Positions 26,044 to 35,945 of a stretch of 64,000 nt of DNA are shown piece by piece. Source of the stretch: Marinimicrobium hydrolyticum (GTDB lineage Bacteria; Pseudomonadota; Gammaproteobacteria; Pseudomonadales; Cellvibrionaceae). The notes under the pieces are model-generated. The model had not been told where the DNA came from. It did no database searches and saw only the letters and a list, made by a program, of their open reading frames with translations. The stretch is taken from positions 248,001 to 312,000 of the forward strand of contig NZ_JAVDDU010000001.1 of assembly GCF_030848505.1 (NCBI RefSeq). The letters are read 5' to 3'. Both the position numbers and the translations under genes were made by a program. How positions within the stretch are numbered: the stretch's first letter is position 1; every line of letters begins with the position of its first letter.

Positions 26044-29000
26044 TTAGTTTTCGTTTTGGCTTAAAAGTGCGACGGGAAAGTCCCGTAGCAAGCTGCTCAC
26101 CGAAATTCCAAGGGATTCTGAGGTGTTGTTTGGGCGAAGCTCTTTGCCCGTGATGATGTTGGTGTAGGTGTCCTTCGATCCTTCTTTTGCGGTTGTAGGT
26201 AAAATCACGTTTGTGTTACCCCAAAAATCTCCTTCACCTAATGAGCGAACGGAAAAATCGGTTAGCTCCGCAACCCCGGCGAGGAGTCGGGGTACGACTA
26301 CAAGAATCGTGTGGTTACGGTGTCTGCGCGCAAAGGCGCACACGTTATCTGCTCGGTTTCCTGTGGTGTCCAGTGCCAGGTATTCTCCATGTCTGAACAA
26401 ATCGCGATGCTTGTGTCGAAAGGAAAGCACCTTCCAGATTAAATAGCACTTTGATCTACCGTCGGCCATGTGCTCCGTAAGGCCTTGAATCCAACTGGGA
26501 TCCGGGTGTGATTTTTGGGCGTGATCACAGATCTGATCGAGTACGTCGACATGAGCCTCGTAATTGACCGGCCGACGGTTGTCGGGGTCGACTAAGCTGA
26601 AGTTCCACATCTCATCGCCCTGATAGGTGTCTGGAACCCCAGGGGCGGTGAGTCTAATCAGCTCCTGGGCAAGGCTTACGATAAAACCAAACTCACTGAC
26701 CGGGCTCTGAAATCGTGCAAAGTCGTCCAAAAAGTCCCGATTATCCCAGGTTAGAACCTTGTCGATGAACTGCTTCAGGTCATCTTCGTACTCAGAGTTG
26801 CTGTTGATCCAGGAGGTGTACTGCTTAGCTTCTTTGGCCGCCTTTAGCATGTAGGCCTGAATGCGCTCTCGGAAAGCCTCTAAATCGAGATTGTCCAAGT
26901 CTTGCTGCGGCCAAGCACCAATGAGTGTTTGGTAGAACAAATACTCAAGGTTGTTGTCCGGCCAGTGCCAGTCGTCTCGCTTGTTTTTGTGAACGCGATT
27001 GACGGCTTGCCAATGTAACACGTGTTTTTGCCACAGGTGCGGTATCTCGGACAGAATGCCGATCCTGGCTCGAACGTCAGCGGATCTTTTACTGTCGTGG
27101 GTGGAAAGGGCTGTCAAGCTGTGCGGCCAGTGCTCCAGGCGCGTGCGGTTGGCCTGGTGGAATTCGGCTACACCCACACCGAATTTTCCCGGGTCAGATC
27201 CCACTTCATTCAGTGCAACCAGTCGGTTGTAAACGTAAAAAGTGGTGTCTTCAACGCCTTTCGCCATTACTGGGGCACAATACTGCTGAAACTGCATTGC
27301 AAAGCGACGTATGCGGTCTTGAAATTCCTGGCTTTTGTCCGTACCGATTTTTTGTAGTAGTACATCTCGGATAAAGCCGAAGGCAGAGATGTCCGCTGCT
27401 TGGCTCCGTCGGGCGCCATTAGATATGGCCTGGTTAATATATCGCTCGTCCTCGGGAGAAATGCTGTCCTGAGTAATGTAGGTGCGATAAACCGGAAAGC
27501 AGGCTACGATTTCGATGAGTGCCTGGCGTAAGCCATTTAGCGTAAAGTCGCGTGTATGGGGGTCTGCTTCTGATATTCTGTTGAGTTGGTTGGCGAGTAC
27601 GGCAACTTCACTCGCCAAGGATGTTTCCATAATCAATTTTTTGCATCGATAGATGATATCGTTCAAATCCATGCTTTTTCCGACGAAGGTCTCGTAGATA
27701 GTTTGCATGCTATCGGCATGGCGGGAGTCCACAAACAGCCCAGTGCATAAGCCCGCAAACTCATAGCCAGTGGTTCCGTGCAGGGACCAATCCTGGCGCA
27801 GTGGTTCGTCACGGCTCAGAATCTTTTCTGCCAATAAGTAAAGGGGTTTTCGAGACCAGGGCTGTTTGGTGCGAGCGCCAACGCGGTCTTGCAACCGTTG
27901 AAAGTACTCTGCTGGGTTGTACAGTCCATCGGGGTGGTCGATACGAAGGCCTTGAATTTTTTCCTGTGCAATCAGGTCAAGGGTAGTTCTGTGTGTTTCT
28001 TCAAATACGTCTGGGTCCTCCATGCGGAGGCAGGCTAGGTCGTTGATGTCAAAGAAGCGTCGGTAATTGATTTCGTCTGACGCTACCCGCCAATGGGCTA
28101 ACCGGTATGCTTGGCGCTCAAGGAGTTGGTGTAGATTTTCGGCATTACCTGGTGCCTTGTCGGTGCCGTTGTGCGCGTCGACTCGGGTGAGAATGAATTC
28201 CTTTATCGGCGGGCTTTCTTCGCACAGGCTTGCCAAGCGCTGTTTTAAAAGTTCTTTATCCCGTTTTCGATCCTGAAGGTCCTGATCACTGGTGCTATCT
28301 CGAGAAGGAAGGTTTTCGAACGCCGTCAGAAGGCTTTGAAACTCCAAGGTTACTTCATCGCCTTGTTTCCAGGATCCGGCCAATGCGTTGTCCTGGTCCT
28401 TGAATATGTACGGATACTGTTGTGGATCAATGGGAAAGAGATGTTCATAGTATTCCACGGCAAAAGAGCCGCGCTGGGCGTCGAAACTTAAGCTTAGCTC
28501 ACCGTTATCGAGTACGTTCCCGTAGTGGTCTCCGAGCACTGGCAGTAGGACTATATCCCGCATTCCTGGCCGCAGTGGTGTCCAGTCGATGTCAAAAAAC
28601 TGCCCATAGCGGGATGCCGGCCCGTTTTCCAGTACATCCAGCCACCACGCGTTGTCCCGGCCCATGATACCCATATGGTTTGGGACCATATCGAGTATGT
28701 GGCCCATGTTGGCTTCTCGTAAGGAGGTGACGAAGCGGTCAAATTCCTCCTCTCCGCCAAGTTCCGGATTTAGCGTGGTGTGATCGGTAATATTGTAGCC
28801 ATGGGTGCTGCCGGGGCGCGCCTTCAAATAAGGGGAGCAATAGCAGTGGCTGATGCCAAGTCTCTGCAAATAGGGGATGATCTTCCGCGCATCCCGAAAA
28901 TTGAAATCACGGTGTAACTGTAATCGGTAAGTGGCATCGGGGATGCTCGCCGATTCTTCTAGGCTCGGATTTTTTTCGCTTAGGGATTGCGATGCTTTGG

Positions 29001-30933
29001 CAGAGGGACGCCTGGATCTGTCATGAGTTCCGGCCACTTTGGATTGTAACGCAGTGATTGTGGAGTGACGTGAATCCGAAGTTGCACTGCCCCCGTCGAG
29101 AAAAACCGCTGCAGACCATGGAGGTAACCCTGAATTGGGAAAGTCCTCTATCAACGTTTCAGGCACGCAATAGATCATTGTTGAAAATTCTGGGCAATCT
29201 TCAGTCACGGTCGGGCAGGGATCGGCGCCCAGGTTAAACAGCATGTCGAGCCGAGATCCATCCCGAAGACGCCAGTTTACATGGACGGCATTGGGGCCGA
29301 CTTGTTCGTACGAGGAGCTGACAGAAGCCATACCGGCCAAACCGGGTACTATCGCCTCTTGGCGCAGTGTCAGCAGCTCTTTGCACAGCTGCAGTCTTTT
29401 GTTGTGATTTGAGTGATCAAGACTGTTCCAATCCAGTTTGCTGGCCTCGAAAGTGCTCGGGTCATTAGGGTCCGGTATTTGATCTTCATTGCTTGAGCTA
29501 TTAAAGCTCTCAAAATGAGCAAACTCTTTACGTCGGCCTTCAGTAACCGCAGTGCCCAGTTCACCTTCGAAGTCACAGAAGAATTGAAAGGGGGTAGCGG
29601 CCGCAAACTCCTCGCCCATAAACAATAGAGGCGGGGAGGGGGCCAGCAAACGAACGGGAAGAGTGGCGATAATAGCCGCCGGGTCGCTGATGGCATCAAT
29701 GCGCTCACCGAGTGCCCGATTGCCCACTTGGTCGTGGTTTTGTAAAAATGAGACGAACGCCGTGGGCGGCAGATGTCCGCTGACTTCACCCCGAGGGCGA
29801 TGGTCCCGATAGGGGGATTCCTCACCCTGCCAGGCAAATCCTTCGCTCAGGCAGCGCCCGAGGTAGCCCGCTCTATTTGAGGCATAGTCGCCGTAATAGC
29901 CGTCGGCTTCACCCGTGACAAGAGCGTGCAGGCTGTGGTGAATGTCGTCGTTCCATTGTGCTGTGTAAGCCTGACGGCCCTCGTTTGAGGAAGTGTCCAG
30001 GTAGTGGGCGGCGTTATCGTCATTTTCCAGAATCAGATGAATCAACCGGTCGCGCCCCGGCCCTTCCTGTACGCTGCAGGCGAGTTCTTCAAGGATGTCC
30101 GGCCTTGAATCGTCTGCTATGGCGTGTACGGCATCCAACCGCAGCCCGTCAAAATGATACTCTTCCAGCCAGTACAAGGCGTTATGGATAAAGAACTGAC
30201 GAACGATATCGCTGTGTTGGTCGTCGAAATTGATGCCGTCGCCCCAGGGGGTCTGATGCCGCGGCGTAAAAAAATCCGATGCATAAAGGTGCAAGTAGTT
30301 CCCGTCGGGCCCGAAGTGGTTGTAGACCACATCGAGCAGGACCATGAGTTCTCGCTCGTGAGCTGCTTGGATCAAACGCTTTAATTCGTCGGGTGTTCCG
30401 TAACATTGGCTGGGTGCAAAGGGCAGTACCCCGTCGTAGCCCCAGTTGCGCTTGCCAGGGAAGGCGGATAAAGGCATAAGCTCCACAGCGGTAACACCCA
30501 GGTCAGCCAGGTAATCGAGCCGCTTTTCTATGCCTTGGTAGTCTCCACTCGCGCTGAACGTGCCTGTGTGGAGTTCATAGATGACAGCCTCTTCCCAGGG
30601 CCGACCGTGCCAGTTACTGTCTCGCCAGTCAGCTTGAGTTGGATCCACAATTTGACTTGGGCCGTGTACGCCCTGAGGTTGAAATCGCGATGCTGGGTCC
30701 GGTACGCGCTGTTCGCCGTTAATGAGGTAACAATATAAGTCGCCCGCGCTTGCCTGATCTGTTACCAAAGAGCGCCAGCCGTATTGGTCAGACTCCGTCG
30801 GTAGGCACCGCTCCAGGCCGTTGGTGTTCAGGCACAGTTCTACACTTTTGGCATCTGGAGCCCACAAGCGGAACTCTGTCGTCCCGTCTGCTTTGACCTC
30901 AGAGCCGAACGGCATCCTATGTCGGCGTTTCAC
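26044..30933 (-). CDS. treZ-treY: Fused maltooligosyltrehalose trehalohydrolase (TreZ) and maltooligosyltrehalose synthase (TreY)
   Basis: This 1629-residue single frame holds two GH13 enzymes. Residues 1 to about 615 are TreZ: an N-terminal E-set domain (EFRLWAPDAKSVEL), then the barrel with VVYNHFGPDGNYL and the nucleophile in FDGLRLDAVHAI, closed by a small C-terminal domain. A Ser/Lys-rich linker of about 45 residues follows. TreY begins near residue 663 with IPDATYRLQLHRDFNF, and has DMVPNHMG, GLRIDHPDGLYNP and LAEKILSRDEPL. TreY isomerises the reducing end of maltodextrin to a trehalose unit and TreZ releases free trehalose, so fusion couples consecutive steps. The ATG overlaps the glgX stop (4 bp). 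Confidence 0.93.
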   Translation of the reverse strand: MKRRHRMPFGSEVKADGTTEFRLWAPDAKSVELCLNTNGLERCLPTESDQYGWRSLVTDQASAGDLYCYLINGEQRVPDPASRFQPQGVHGPSQIVDPTQADWRDSNWHGRPWEEAVIYELHTGTFSASGDYQGIEKRLDYLADLGVTAVELMPLSAFPGKRNWGYDGVLPFAPSQCYGTPDELKRLIQAAHERELMVLLDVVYNHFGPDGNYLHLYASDFFTPRHQTPWGDGINFDDQHSDIVRQFFIHNALYWLEEYHFDGLRLDAVHAIADDSRPDILEELACSVQEGPGRDRLIHLILENDDNAAHYLDTSSNEGRQAYTAQWNDDIHHSLHALVTGEADGYYGDYASNRAGYLGRCLSEGFAWQGEESPYRDHRPRGEVSGHLPPTAFVSFLQNHDQVGNRALGERIDAISDPAAIIATLPVRLLAPSPPLLFMGEEFAAATPFQFFCDFEGELGTAVTEGRRKEFAHFESFNSSSNEDQIPDPNDPSTFEASKLDWNSLDHSNHNKRLQLCKELLTLRQEAIVPGLAGMASVSSSYEQVGPNAVHVNWRLRDGSRLDMLFNLGADPCPTVTEDCPEFSTMIYCVPETLIEDFPNSGLPPWSAAVFLDGGSATSDSRHSTITALQSKVAGTHDRSRRPSAKASQSLSEKNPSLEESASIPDATYRLQLHRDFNFRDARKIIPYLQRLGISHCYCSPYLKARPGSTHGYNITDHTTLNPELGGEEEFDRFVTSLREANMGHILDMVPNHMGIMGRDNAWWLDVLENGPASRYGQFFDIDWTPLRPGMRDIVLLPVLGDHYGNVLDNGELSLSFDAQRGSFAVEYYEHLFPIDPQQYPYIFKDQDNALAGSWKQGDEVTLEFQSLLTAFENLPSRDSTSDQDLQDRKRDKELLKQRLASLCEESPPIKEFILTRVDAHNGTDKAPGNAENLHQLLERQAYRLAHWRVASDEINYRRFFDINDLACLRMEDPDVFEETHRTTLDLIAQEKIQGLRIDHPDGLYNPAEYFQRLQDRVGARTKQPWSRKPLYLLAEKILSRDEPLRQDWSLHGTTGYEFAGLCTGLFVDSRHADSMQTIYETFVGKSMDLNDIIYRCKKLIMETSLASEVAVLANQLNRISEADPHTRDFTLNGLRQALIEIVACFPVYRTYITQDSISPEDERYINQAISNGARRSQAADISAFGFIRDVLLQKIGTDKSQEFQDRIRRFAMQFQQYCAPVMAKGVEDTTFYVYNRLVALNEVGSDPGKFGVGVAEFHQANRTRLEHWPHSLTALSTHDSKRSADVRARIGILSEIPHLWQKHVLHWQAVNRVHKNKRDDWHWPDNNLEYLFYQTLIGAWPQQDLDNLDLEAFRERIQAYMLKAAKEAKQYTSWINSNSEYEDDLKQFIDKVLTWDNRDFLDDFARFQSPVSEFGFIVSLAQELIRLTAPGVPDTYQGDEMWNFSLVDPDNRRPVNYEAHVDVLDQICDHAQKSHPDPSWIQGLTEHMADGRSKCYLIWKVLSFRHKHRDLFRHGEYLALDTTGNRADNVCAFARRHRNHTILVVVPRLLAGVAELTDFSVRSLGEGDFWGNTNVILPTTAKEGSKDTYTNIITGKELRPNNTSESLGISVSSLLRDFPVALLSQNEN

Positions 30934-33056
30934 AATGACCTCGCGTGTTGTAGGAGGACCAGTGAGTGCCCTGGCAAGGAGTACTCATCGTCCACACAAA
31001 ATCGTTTCAAGGAGCTGCTGGGTAGGTAAGTATCCAGGATGACGGTCCATGTCTGAATCCCCAGAAGCTCGGGAATTTTGAATACCACCTCGTCCCCGTG
31101 GGCATTGAGGAGTAGCAAAAAGTCGTCATCGGTGACGGGTTCGCCGCGACTGTCGACATCGCGAATGCCTTCACCGGGCATGCAGATGCCTAGCGAACGC
31201 GCATTGGCGTGGTTCCATTCTTCGCGGCTCATTTCTACACCGTTGGGATTGAGCCAAAATATGTCTTTCACTCCACTACCGTCGTCGACGGCGCCCTCAA
31301 AGAAGTGGCGCCGGCGGAAGCTGGGGTGGTTGCGGCGTATCGTGATCAGTCGCTTTACGAACTCAAAGAGCTCCTGGTCCTCGTCAGACATGTCCCATTT
31401 TAGCCAGCTGATTTCGTTGTCTTGGCAGTAGGCGTTGTTATTACCTCTTTGTGTTCGACCATGTTCGTCGCCTGCGACGAGCATAGGGACGCCTTGGGAG
31501 AGAAACAAAGTGGCAAGCATGTTGCGTTTTTGTCTGGCTCGCAGATCGTTTATGTCTGGGTCCTCTGTGGGGCCTTCGGCGCCACAGTTCCAGCTGCGAT
31601 TGAAGCTCTCACCGTCTCGGTTTTCCTCTTTGTTGGCGATGTTGTGCTTTTCGTTGTAGCTAACCAAATCGTGCAAGGTAAACCCATCGTGCGCTGTTAC
31701 CAAATTAATGCTGGCATAGGGGCGTCTGCCGTCAGAGAAATACAAGTCGCTGGAGCCCGTTAGCCGAGTCGCGAGCTCAGCGATAGAGCCGCCTTCTCCT
31801 TTCCAGTAGTCTCTTATCGCGTCCCGATACTTGCCGTTCCACTCGGTCCAGCCAGGAGGGAAGTTGCCCACTTGATAGCCGCCTTCGCCAAGATCCCATG
31901 GCTCTGCAATCAGTTTGACGCACGATAAAACGGGGTCTTGATGGATGATGTCAAAGAAGGCGCCGAGGCGGTCCACTTCATGCAGCTCTCTCGCCAGGGC
32001 AGAGCAGAGATCAAAGCGAAATCCGTCCACGTGCATTTCATTCACCCAGTAGCGCAAGCTGTCCATGATCATCTGCAGGACTCGGGGGTGCATCATGTTG
32101 AGCGTATTTCCGGTGCCGGTGTAATCCATATAGTAACGCTCGGATTCCGGCACCAGACGGTAATAGGCCATATTGTCGATGCCGCGAAAAGACAAGGTAG
32201 GCCCCATGTGATTGCCTTCGGCGGTGTGGTTGTATACCACGTCAATGATGACCTCAATGCCGGCGGCATGTAGCGCTTTAACGGCTTTCTTGAAATCCGT
32301 TACTGGCTTATTGGCCGCATACCGAGAGTCGGGGGCGAAGAAATTGATGCTGTTGTAACCCCAATAATTTCTCAAGCCGTTGTCGGTTAGTGTACGGTCA
32401 TCGATAAAGGTATGAATGGGCATCAACTCTACGGCCGTAACACCTAGGCTTTTGAGATAGTCAATGACCGCTGGCTCTGCGAGGGCTAGGTAGGTTCCAC
32501 GCAGGTGTTGGGGTAGGTAGGGGTGTAACTGGGTGAAACCTTTGACATGGAGTTCATAAATTACGGTGTCATGCCAGGGAGTGTTTAGTTGTGTGTCTTT
32601 GCCCCAGTCAAATGTGGGATCAATAACCCGGCACTTGGGCATATTTTCGGCGTTGTCCCGCTCGTCGAAGGAAAGATCCTCGCGTTTGTGCCCTATGCGG
32701 TAGGCGAAGTTTTTGTCGCTCCAGTGGAGGTCCCCCACAATGGATTTGGCGTAGGGATCCAGAAGCAATTTGTTGGCATTAAACCGATGGCCTTCCTCTG
32801 GTGCATAGGGACCGTGGACTCGATAGCCGTATAGAAGATCTGGACCGGCGTCAGGCAAATAGCAATGCCAAACCAGGTCCGTATTTTCGGTTAGGGTTAT
32901 GGTTTCCACTTCCCGGTTGGTAGTCGAATCGAACAGGCACAGCTCTACTTTTTCGGCGTACTCTGAAAAAATGGCGAAGTTCACGCCATTACCGTCCCAG
33001 GTCGCACCCAGTGGAAAGTGTTTTCCTGGCCAAATTCTGGAAGGAGTTTGCCTCAT
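30930..33056 (-). CDS. glgX: Glycogen debranching enzyme GlgX
   Basis: This 708-residue GH13 isoamylase-type enzyme cleaves alpha-1,6 branches from phosphorylase limit dextrins. The N-terminal CBM48 domain is at about 12-110 (PLGATWDGNGVNFAIFSEYAEKVELCLFD). The barrel shows VIDVVYNHTAEG, the nucleophile in VDGFRFDLCSAL, the acid in LIAEPWDLGEGGYQVG, and VTAHDGFTLHDLVSY. The product order in this block (glgX then TreZ-TreY) suggests debranched maltodextrin is fed directly to trehalose synthesis. ATG 33056 lacks a strong ribosome site. Confidence 0.95.
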   Translation of the reverse strand: MRQTPSRIWPGKHFPLGATWDGNGVNFAIFSEYAEKVELCLFDSTTNREVETITLTENTDLVWHCYLPDAGPDLLYGYRVHGPYAPEEGHRFNANKLLLDPYAKSIVGDLHWSDKNFAYRIGHKREDLSFDERDNAENMPKCRVIDPTFDWGKDTQLNTPWHDTVIYELHVKGFTQLHPYLPQHLRGTYLALAEPAVIDYLKSLGVTAVELMPIHTFIDDRTLTDNGLRNYWGYNSINFFAPDSRYAANKPVTDFKKAVKALHAAGIEVIIDVVYNHTAEGNHMGPTLSFRGIDNMAYYRLVPESERYYMDYTGTGNTLNMMHPRVLQMIMDSLRYWVNEMHVDGFRFDLCSALARELHEVDRLGAFFDIIHQDPVLSCVKLIAEPWDLGEGGYQVGNFPPGWTEWNGKYRDAIRDYWKGEGGSIAELATRLTGSSDLYFSDGRRPYASINLVTAHDGFTLHDLVSYNEKHNIANKEENRDGESFNRSWNCGAEGPTEDPDINDLRARQKRNMLATLFLSQGVPMLVAGDEHGRTQRGNNNAYCQDNEISWLKWDMSDEDQELFEFVKRLITIRRNHPSFRRRHFFEGAVDDGSGVKDIFWLNPNGVEMSREEWNHANARSLGICMPGEGIRDVDSRGEPVTDDDFLLLLNAHGDEVVFKIPELLGIQTWTVILDTYLPSSSLKRFCVDDEYSLPGHSLVLLQHARSL

Positions 33057-33350
33057 GGGTACATCCGTTGTGCCTTGTTGAATTTGCCAACCTGAGTAGA
33101 GAAGACTACCGCCTTGTACTGACGCTTTGGACCCGCGCCGAATAAATCAGTTGCCGATTGCTCTTTATCCGCATCCGGAATTTCGCTGCCTATTTTCACT
33201 AATTCTTCCTTGTAAAATGAACATTGCTACAGCGGAAAGCCCGCCCCGTCTCCTATATCATTGGTTGTCGCCTTCAATCCAGTTTGCCATAGGTGCCTGC
33301 CCTCATGGTTGACACAGGTCAGATGGCGGGAGGCTTCTCCCGCCTTGCTC
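33057..33350. other. Non-coding gap between glgP and glgX
   Basis: This 294-bp gap breaks the otherwise tight glycogen operon. It starts, on the minus strand, with a perfect hairpin (33325-33344) just after the glgP stop. A TTGAC-ACAG-GTCAG sequence (33309-33322) resembles the FNR-like sites elsewhere but lies 250 bp from glgX with no convincing -10. Nothing else recognisable is present. A separate glgX promoter is likely here. Confidence 0.45.
33325..33344 (-). terminator. Hairpin directly after glgP
   Basis: GGCGGGAG and CTCCCGCC form a perfect 8-bp stem with a 4-base loop, 6 bp beyond the glgP stop on the minus strand. No U-run follows, so it may be a processing or stabilising hairpin. 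Confidence 0.5.
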
Positions 33351-35903
33351 TCATGCCCAAACCATAAAGCCGAGTTCCAGCGGATGGCAGAGTGCTGAGT
33401 GATACGGATACATGCGAAAACGTAAGGTCTGCTCTCCCGGGAATGGCGGTTTTTGTGAGAGGGAAAACACCGGATGCGGACCGTTTGAATCCTCTATTTT
33501 CAGCTCGGCAATATACGGTTCGGATCGCTCTTCGCCGTCTTCCGCCATCTGCGTAATAAGGCACTCGACTTTGACATCCTCTGCACTTAAACCATTAAGA
33601 TTGGCTTCCAGGCGCACATGCAGCTGATCATCGTGGTGACACTGATGGGGTACGTCACTGGCGAGTGTCAACGACACACCCTGCCATTCATTGCGAACTT
33701 GTTTTTTCCACTCTGCCAGCTGTCTGGCCAATTGCCCCTCGTTGGCCGTCAGGCGTTTGTGCTGCAATGTGGCCGGTCGGTAAAAGTTTCGAACATAATC
33801 CGTGACCATACGTTGGGCGTTAAAGCGCGGGAGGATCGTTTTCATCGAGGCTTTGGATCTCTGTATCCAGCCCTTGGAATAGTCTCGGCTTGAGCGGTTG
33901 TAGTACAGGGGAACCACCTGATGCTCAAGGATATCCAGCAAATCGTTGGCTTCCTCGCGATTACGGAAATCTTCGTCGTGACTGAGGTGGCGAGGCGCAA
34001 TGGCCCAGCCGTTGGTACCGTCGTAGCCCTCTCCCCACCAGCCATCCAAAACACTGAGATTGAGCGCACCGTTGATGGCTGCTTTTTCCCCGGAGGTGCC
34101 GCTGGCTTCTTTAGGGTATTCAGGGGTGTTGAGCCACACATCGACCCCGGATACCAGCCGCCGCGCCATGGCTTGGTCGTAGTCTTCCAGTAGCAGCAGG
34201 CGACCCAAAAATGCCGGACGCATGGTCAAGTCATGAATCACTTTAATCAGTTGTTGGCCCGGCTTGTCTTTAGGGTGTGCCTTGCCTGCAAAAACCAGCA
34301 TTACCGGTCGGTCCGAGTTGTTTAGCAACCGCTCCAGTCGCTCAAGATCGGAGAAAAGCAAGGTAGCCCGTTTGTAAGTCGCAAAGCGTCGTGCGAAACC
34401 GATAACCAGGCAGTCGCGGTCTGGGGCTGAAAGAGTTTCAAGCATACGCTCGGCCACTGAAGTGCTGGTGCCATTACGCTTGTGCTGTCGACTCAAACGA
34501 AGGTGCATAAAGTCAAACAGCTGCTGTTTGAGCGCTTGATGGATGCCCCAATAATGGTAGTCCGGGATGGCATCCACAAATTCCCAAAAGCTCGGACGGC
34601 GCAGCTCGCTGCGCCACGTGGGCGCTTGAATGTTAAACAAGCTGGCCCATTCGGGTGCCAAAAACGTCGGTACGTGAACGCCGTTGGTAATATAGGTCAG
34701 GGGGTTATCCTTGGGCGGAATCTGGGGCCAGATGCCTCCTTCCATTTCGGAGGCAACGCTGCCGTGAATGCGACTCACGCCATTGTGAAATCGGGAGCCC
34801 TTGAGGCCGAGAGTGGTCATGTTGAAGCTGTCGCCTACGGGAGTCGCGCCAAGGCTAAACAAGGTTTCTGTATCCGTTTCTAAGGACTTAGCGAAAACCG
34901 CCAAATAATCTTCAATAAGTGTTCGCGCAAAAATATCGTGGCCTGCCGGAACCGGCGTATGGGTGGTGAACAACGTCGTGCCAGCTACGGTTTCCAATGC
35001 GCTGGGAAAATTGAGGCCGGTTTCCATGGCGATGCGGCAGCGCTCCAGTATTTGAAAAGCAGCGTGTCCCTCGTTGATGTGCCAAGCGGTGGGTTTCAGG
35101 CCAAGTTTGCCCAGGGCTCGTGTTCCACCGACGCCTAAAACCAGCTCCTGTTGAATGCGAGTTTCTTCATTGCCGCCGTAAAGCTGTAGTGTAATGTTTT
35201 GGTCGGCGGGGGTGTTCTCACGCACTCGCGTGTCCAATAAATAAAGGCGGATATGGCCCGCCCGGGCTTCCCACAAACGGGCCAGAACGGTTCGGTTTGG
35301 AAAGGGAATTTCGACCATCATCGGCCGACCGTCCTGATCCTCCAAGGGAGTGATGGGGAGTTCGTCGCTGGAATGTGTGTGGTAGTCGGCCACCTGACGA
35401 CCTTCAGCGTCGATGGTTTGGACGAAGTAGCCTTGCTGGTAGAGAAGGCCGACACCCACAAAGGGAAGCCCGAGATCGCTAGCCGCCTTGCAGTGATCGC
35501 CCGCGAGAATGCCAAGGCCACCCGAGTAAATGGGAAAACTTTCATGTAAGCCGAACTCAGCGCAGAAGTAGGCCACCAGCTCCGATTCGGCGGGCAAGAG
35601 TTCTAATATTTCCGGGTCGGGGTTAGCAGACAGGTAGGCGTCATAGCTGCTAATCACGCGATGGAAGTCTGCCATATAGGCCCGATCTTCGGCCGCCTGG
35701 TTCAGTCGCTTCTGGGAGATACGACGCAGGAATATTTTGGGATTGTGGCGGACCCGCTCCCACAGTTCCAGATCCAGTCGCGCGAAGATTCCGCGGACAC
35801 CATGATCCCAGCTGTACAGCAAATCATTGGCTAGGTCTTGCAAGCGGTTGAGACTGTCTGGAATGTGGGGGCGAGCCTCAACGGTAAAACGACTGGGTTC
35901 CAT
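33351..35903 (-). CDS. glgP: Alpha-glucan (glycogen) phosphorylase, divergent GT35 type
   Basis: This ~850-residue PLP enzyme releases glucose-1-phosphate from glycogen or maltodextrin. It belongs to the divergent branch of GT35 (shorter regulatory part), with AYFCAEFGLHESFPIYSGGLGILAGDHCKAASDLGLP near residue 110, WHINEGHAAF, and the PLP-lysine region EASGTSGEKAAINGALNLSVLDGWWGEGYDGTNGWAI (split over two motif blocks) near residue 600. ATG 35903 is chosen over TTG 35909, since GGAG lies 7 bases before it. It follows glgA by 42 bp. Confidence 0.93.
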   Translation of the reverse strand: MEPSRFTVEARPHIPDSLNRLQDLANDLLYSWDHGVRGIFARLDLELWERVRHNPKIFLRRISQKRLNQAAEDRAYMADFHRVISSYDAYLSANPDPEILELLPAESELVAYFCAEFGLHESFPIYSGGLGILAGDHCKAASDLGLPFVGVGLLYQQGYFVQTIDAEGRQVADYHTHSSDELPITPLEDQDGRPMMVEIPFPNRTVLARLWEARAGHIRLYLLDTRVRENTPADQNITLQLYGGNEETRIQQELVLGVGGTRALGKLGLKPTAWHINEGHAAFQILERCRIAMETGLNFPSALETVAGTTLFTTHTPVPAGHDIFARTLIEDYLAVFAKSLETDTETLFSLGATPVGDSFNMTTLGLKGSRFHNGVSRIHGSVASEMEGGIWPQIPPKDNPLTYITNGVHVPTFLAPEWASLFNIQAPTWRSELRRPSFWEFVDAIPDYHYWGIHQALKQQLFDFMHLRLSRQHKRNGTSTSVAERMLETLSAPDRDCLVIGFARRFATYKRATLLFSDLERLERLLNNSDRPVMLVFAGKAHPKDKPGQQLIKVIHDLTMRPAFLGRLLLLEDYDQAMARRLVSGVDVWLNTPEYPKEASGTSGEKAAINGALNLSVLDGWWGEGYDGTNGWAIAPRHLSHDEDFRNREEANDLLDILEHQVVPLYYNRSSRDYSKGWIQRSKASMKTILPRFNAQRMVTDYVRNFYRPATLQHKRLTANEGQLARQLAEWKKQVRNEWQGVSLTLASDVPHQCHHDDQLHVRLEANLNGLSAEDVKVECLITQMAEDGEERSEPYIAELKIEDSNGPHPVFSLSQKPPFPGEQTLRFRMYPYHSALCHPLELGFMVWA

Positions 35904-35945
35904 ATTCAATCTCCATGCGGATACATCTGCCCGAAGTTCGGGAGG

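Noticed and set aside
33309-33322. FNR-like site TTGACACAGGTCAG between glgP and glgX
   Set aside because: It is more than 250 bp from glgX and no convincing -10 stands at the right distance; noted but not counted among the regulon sites.
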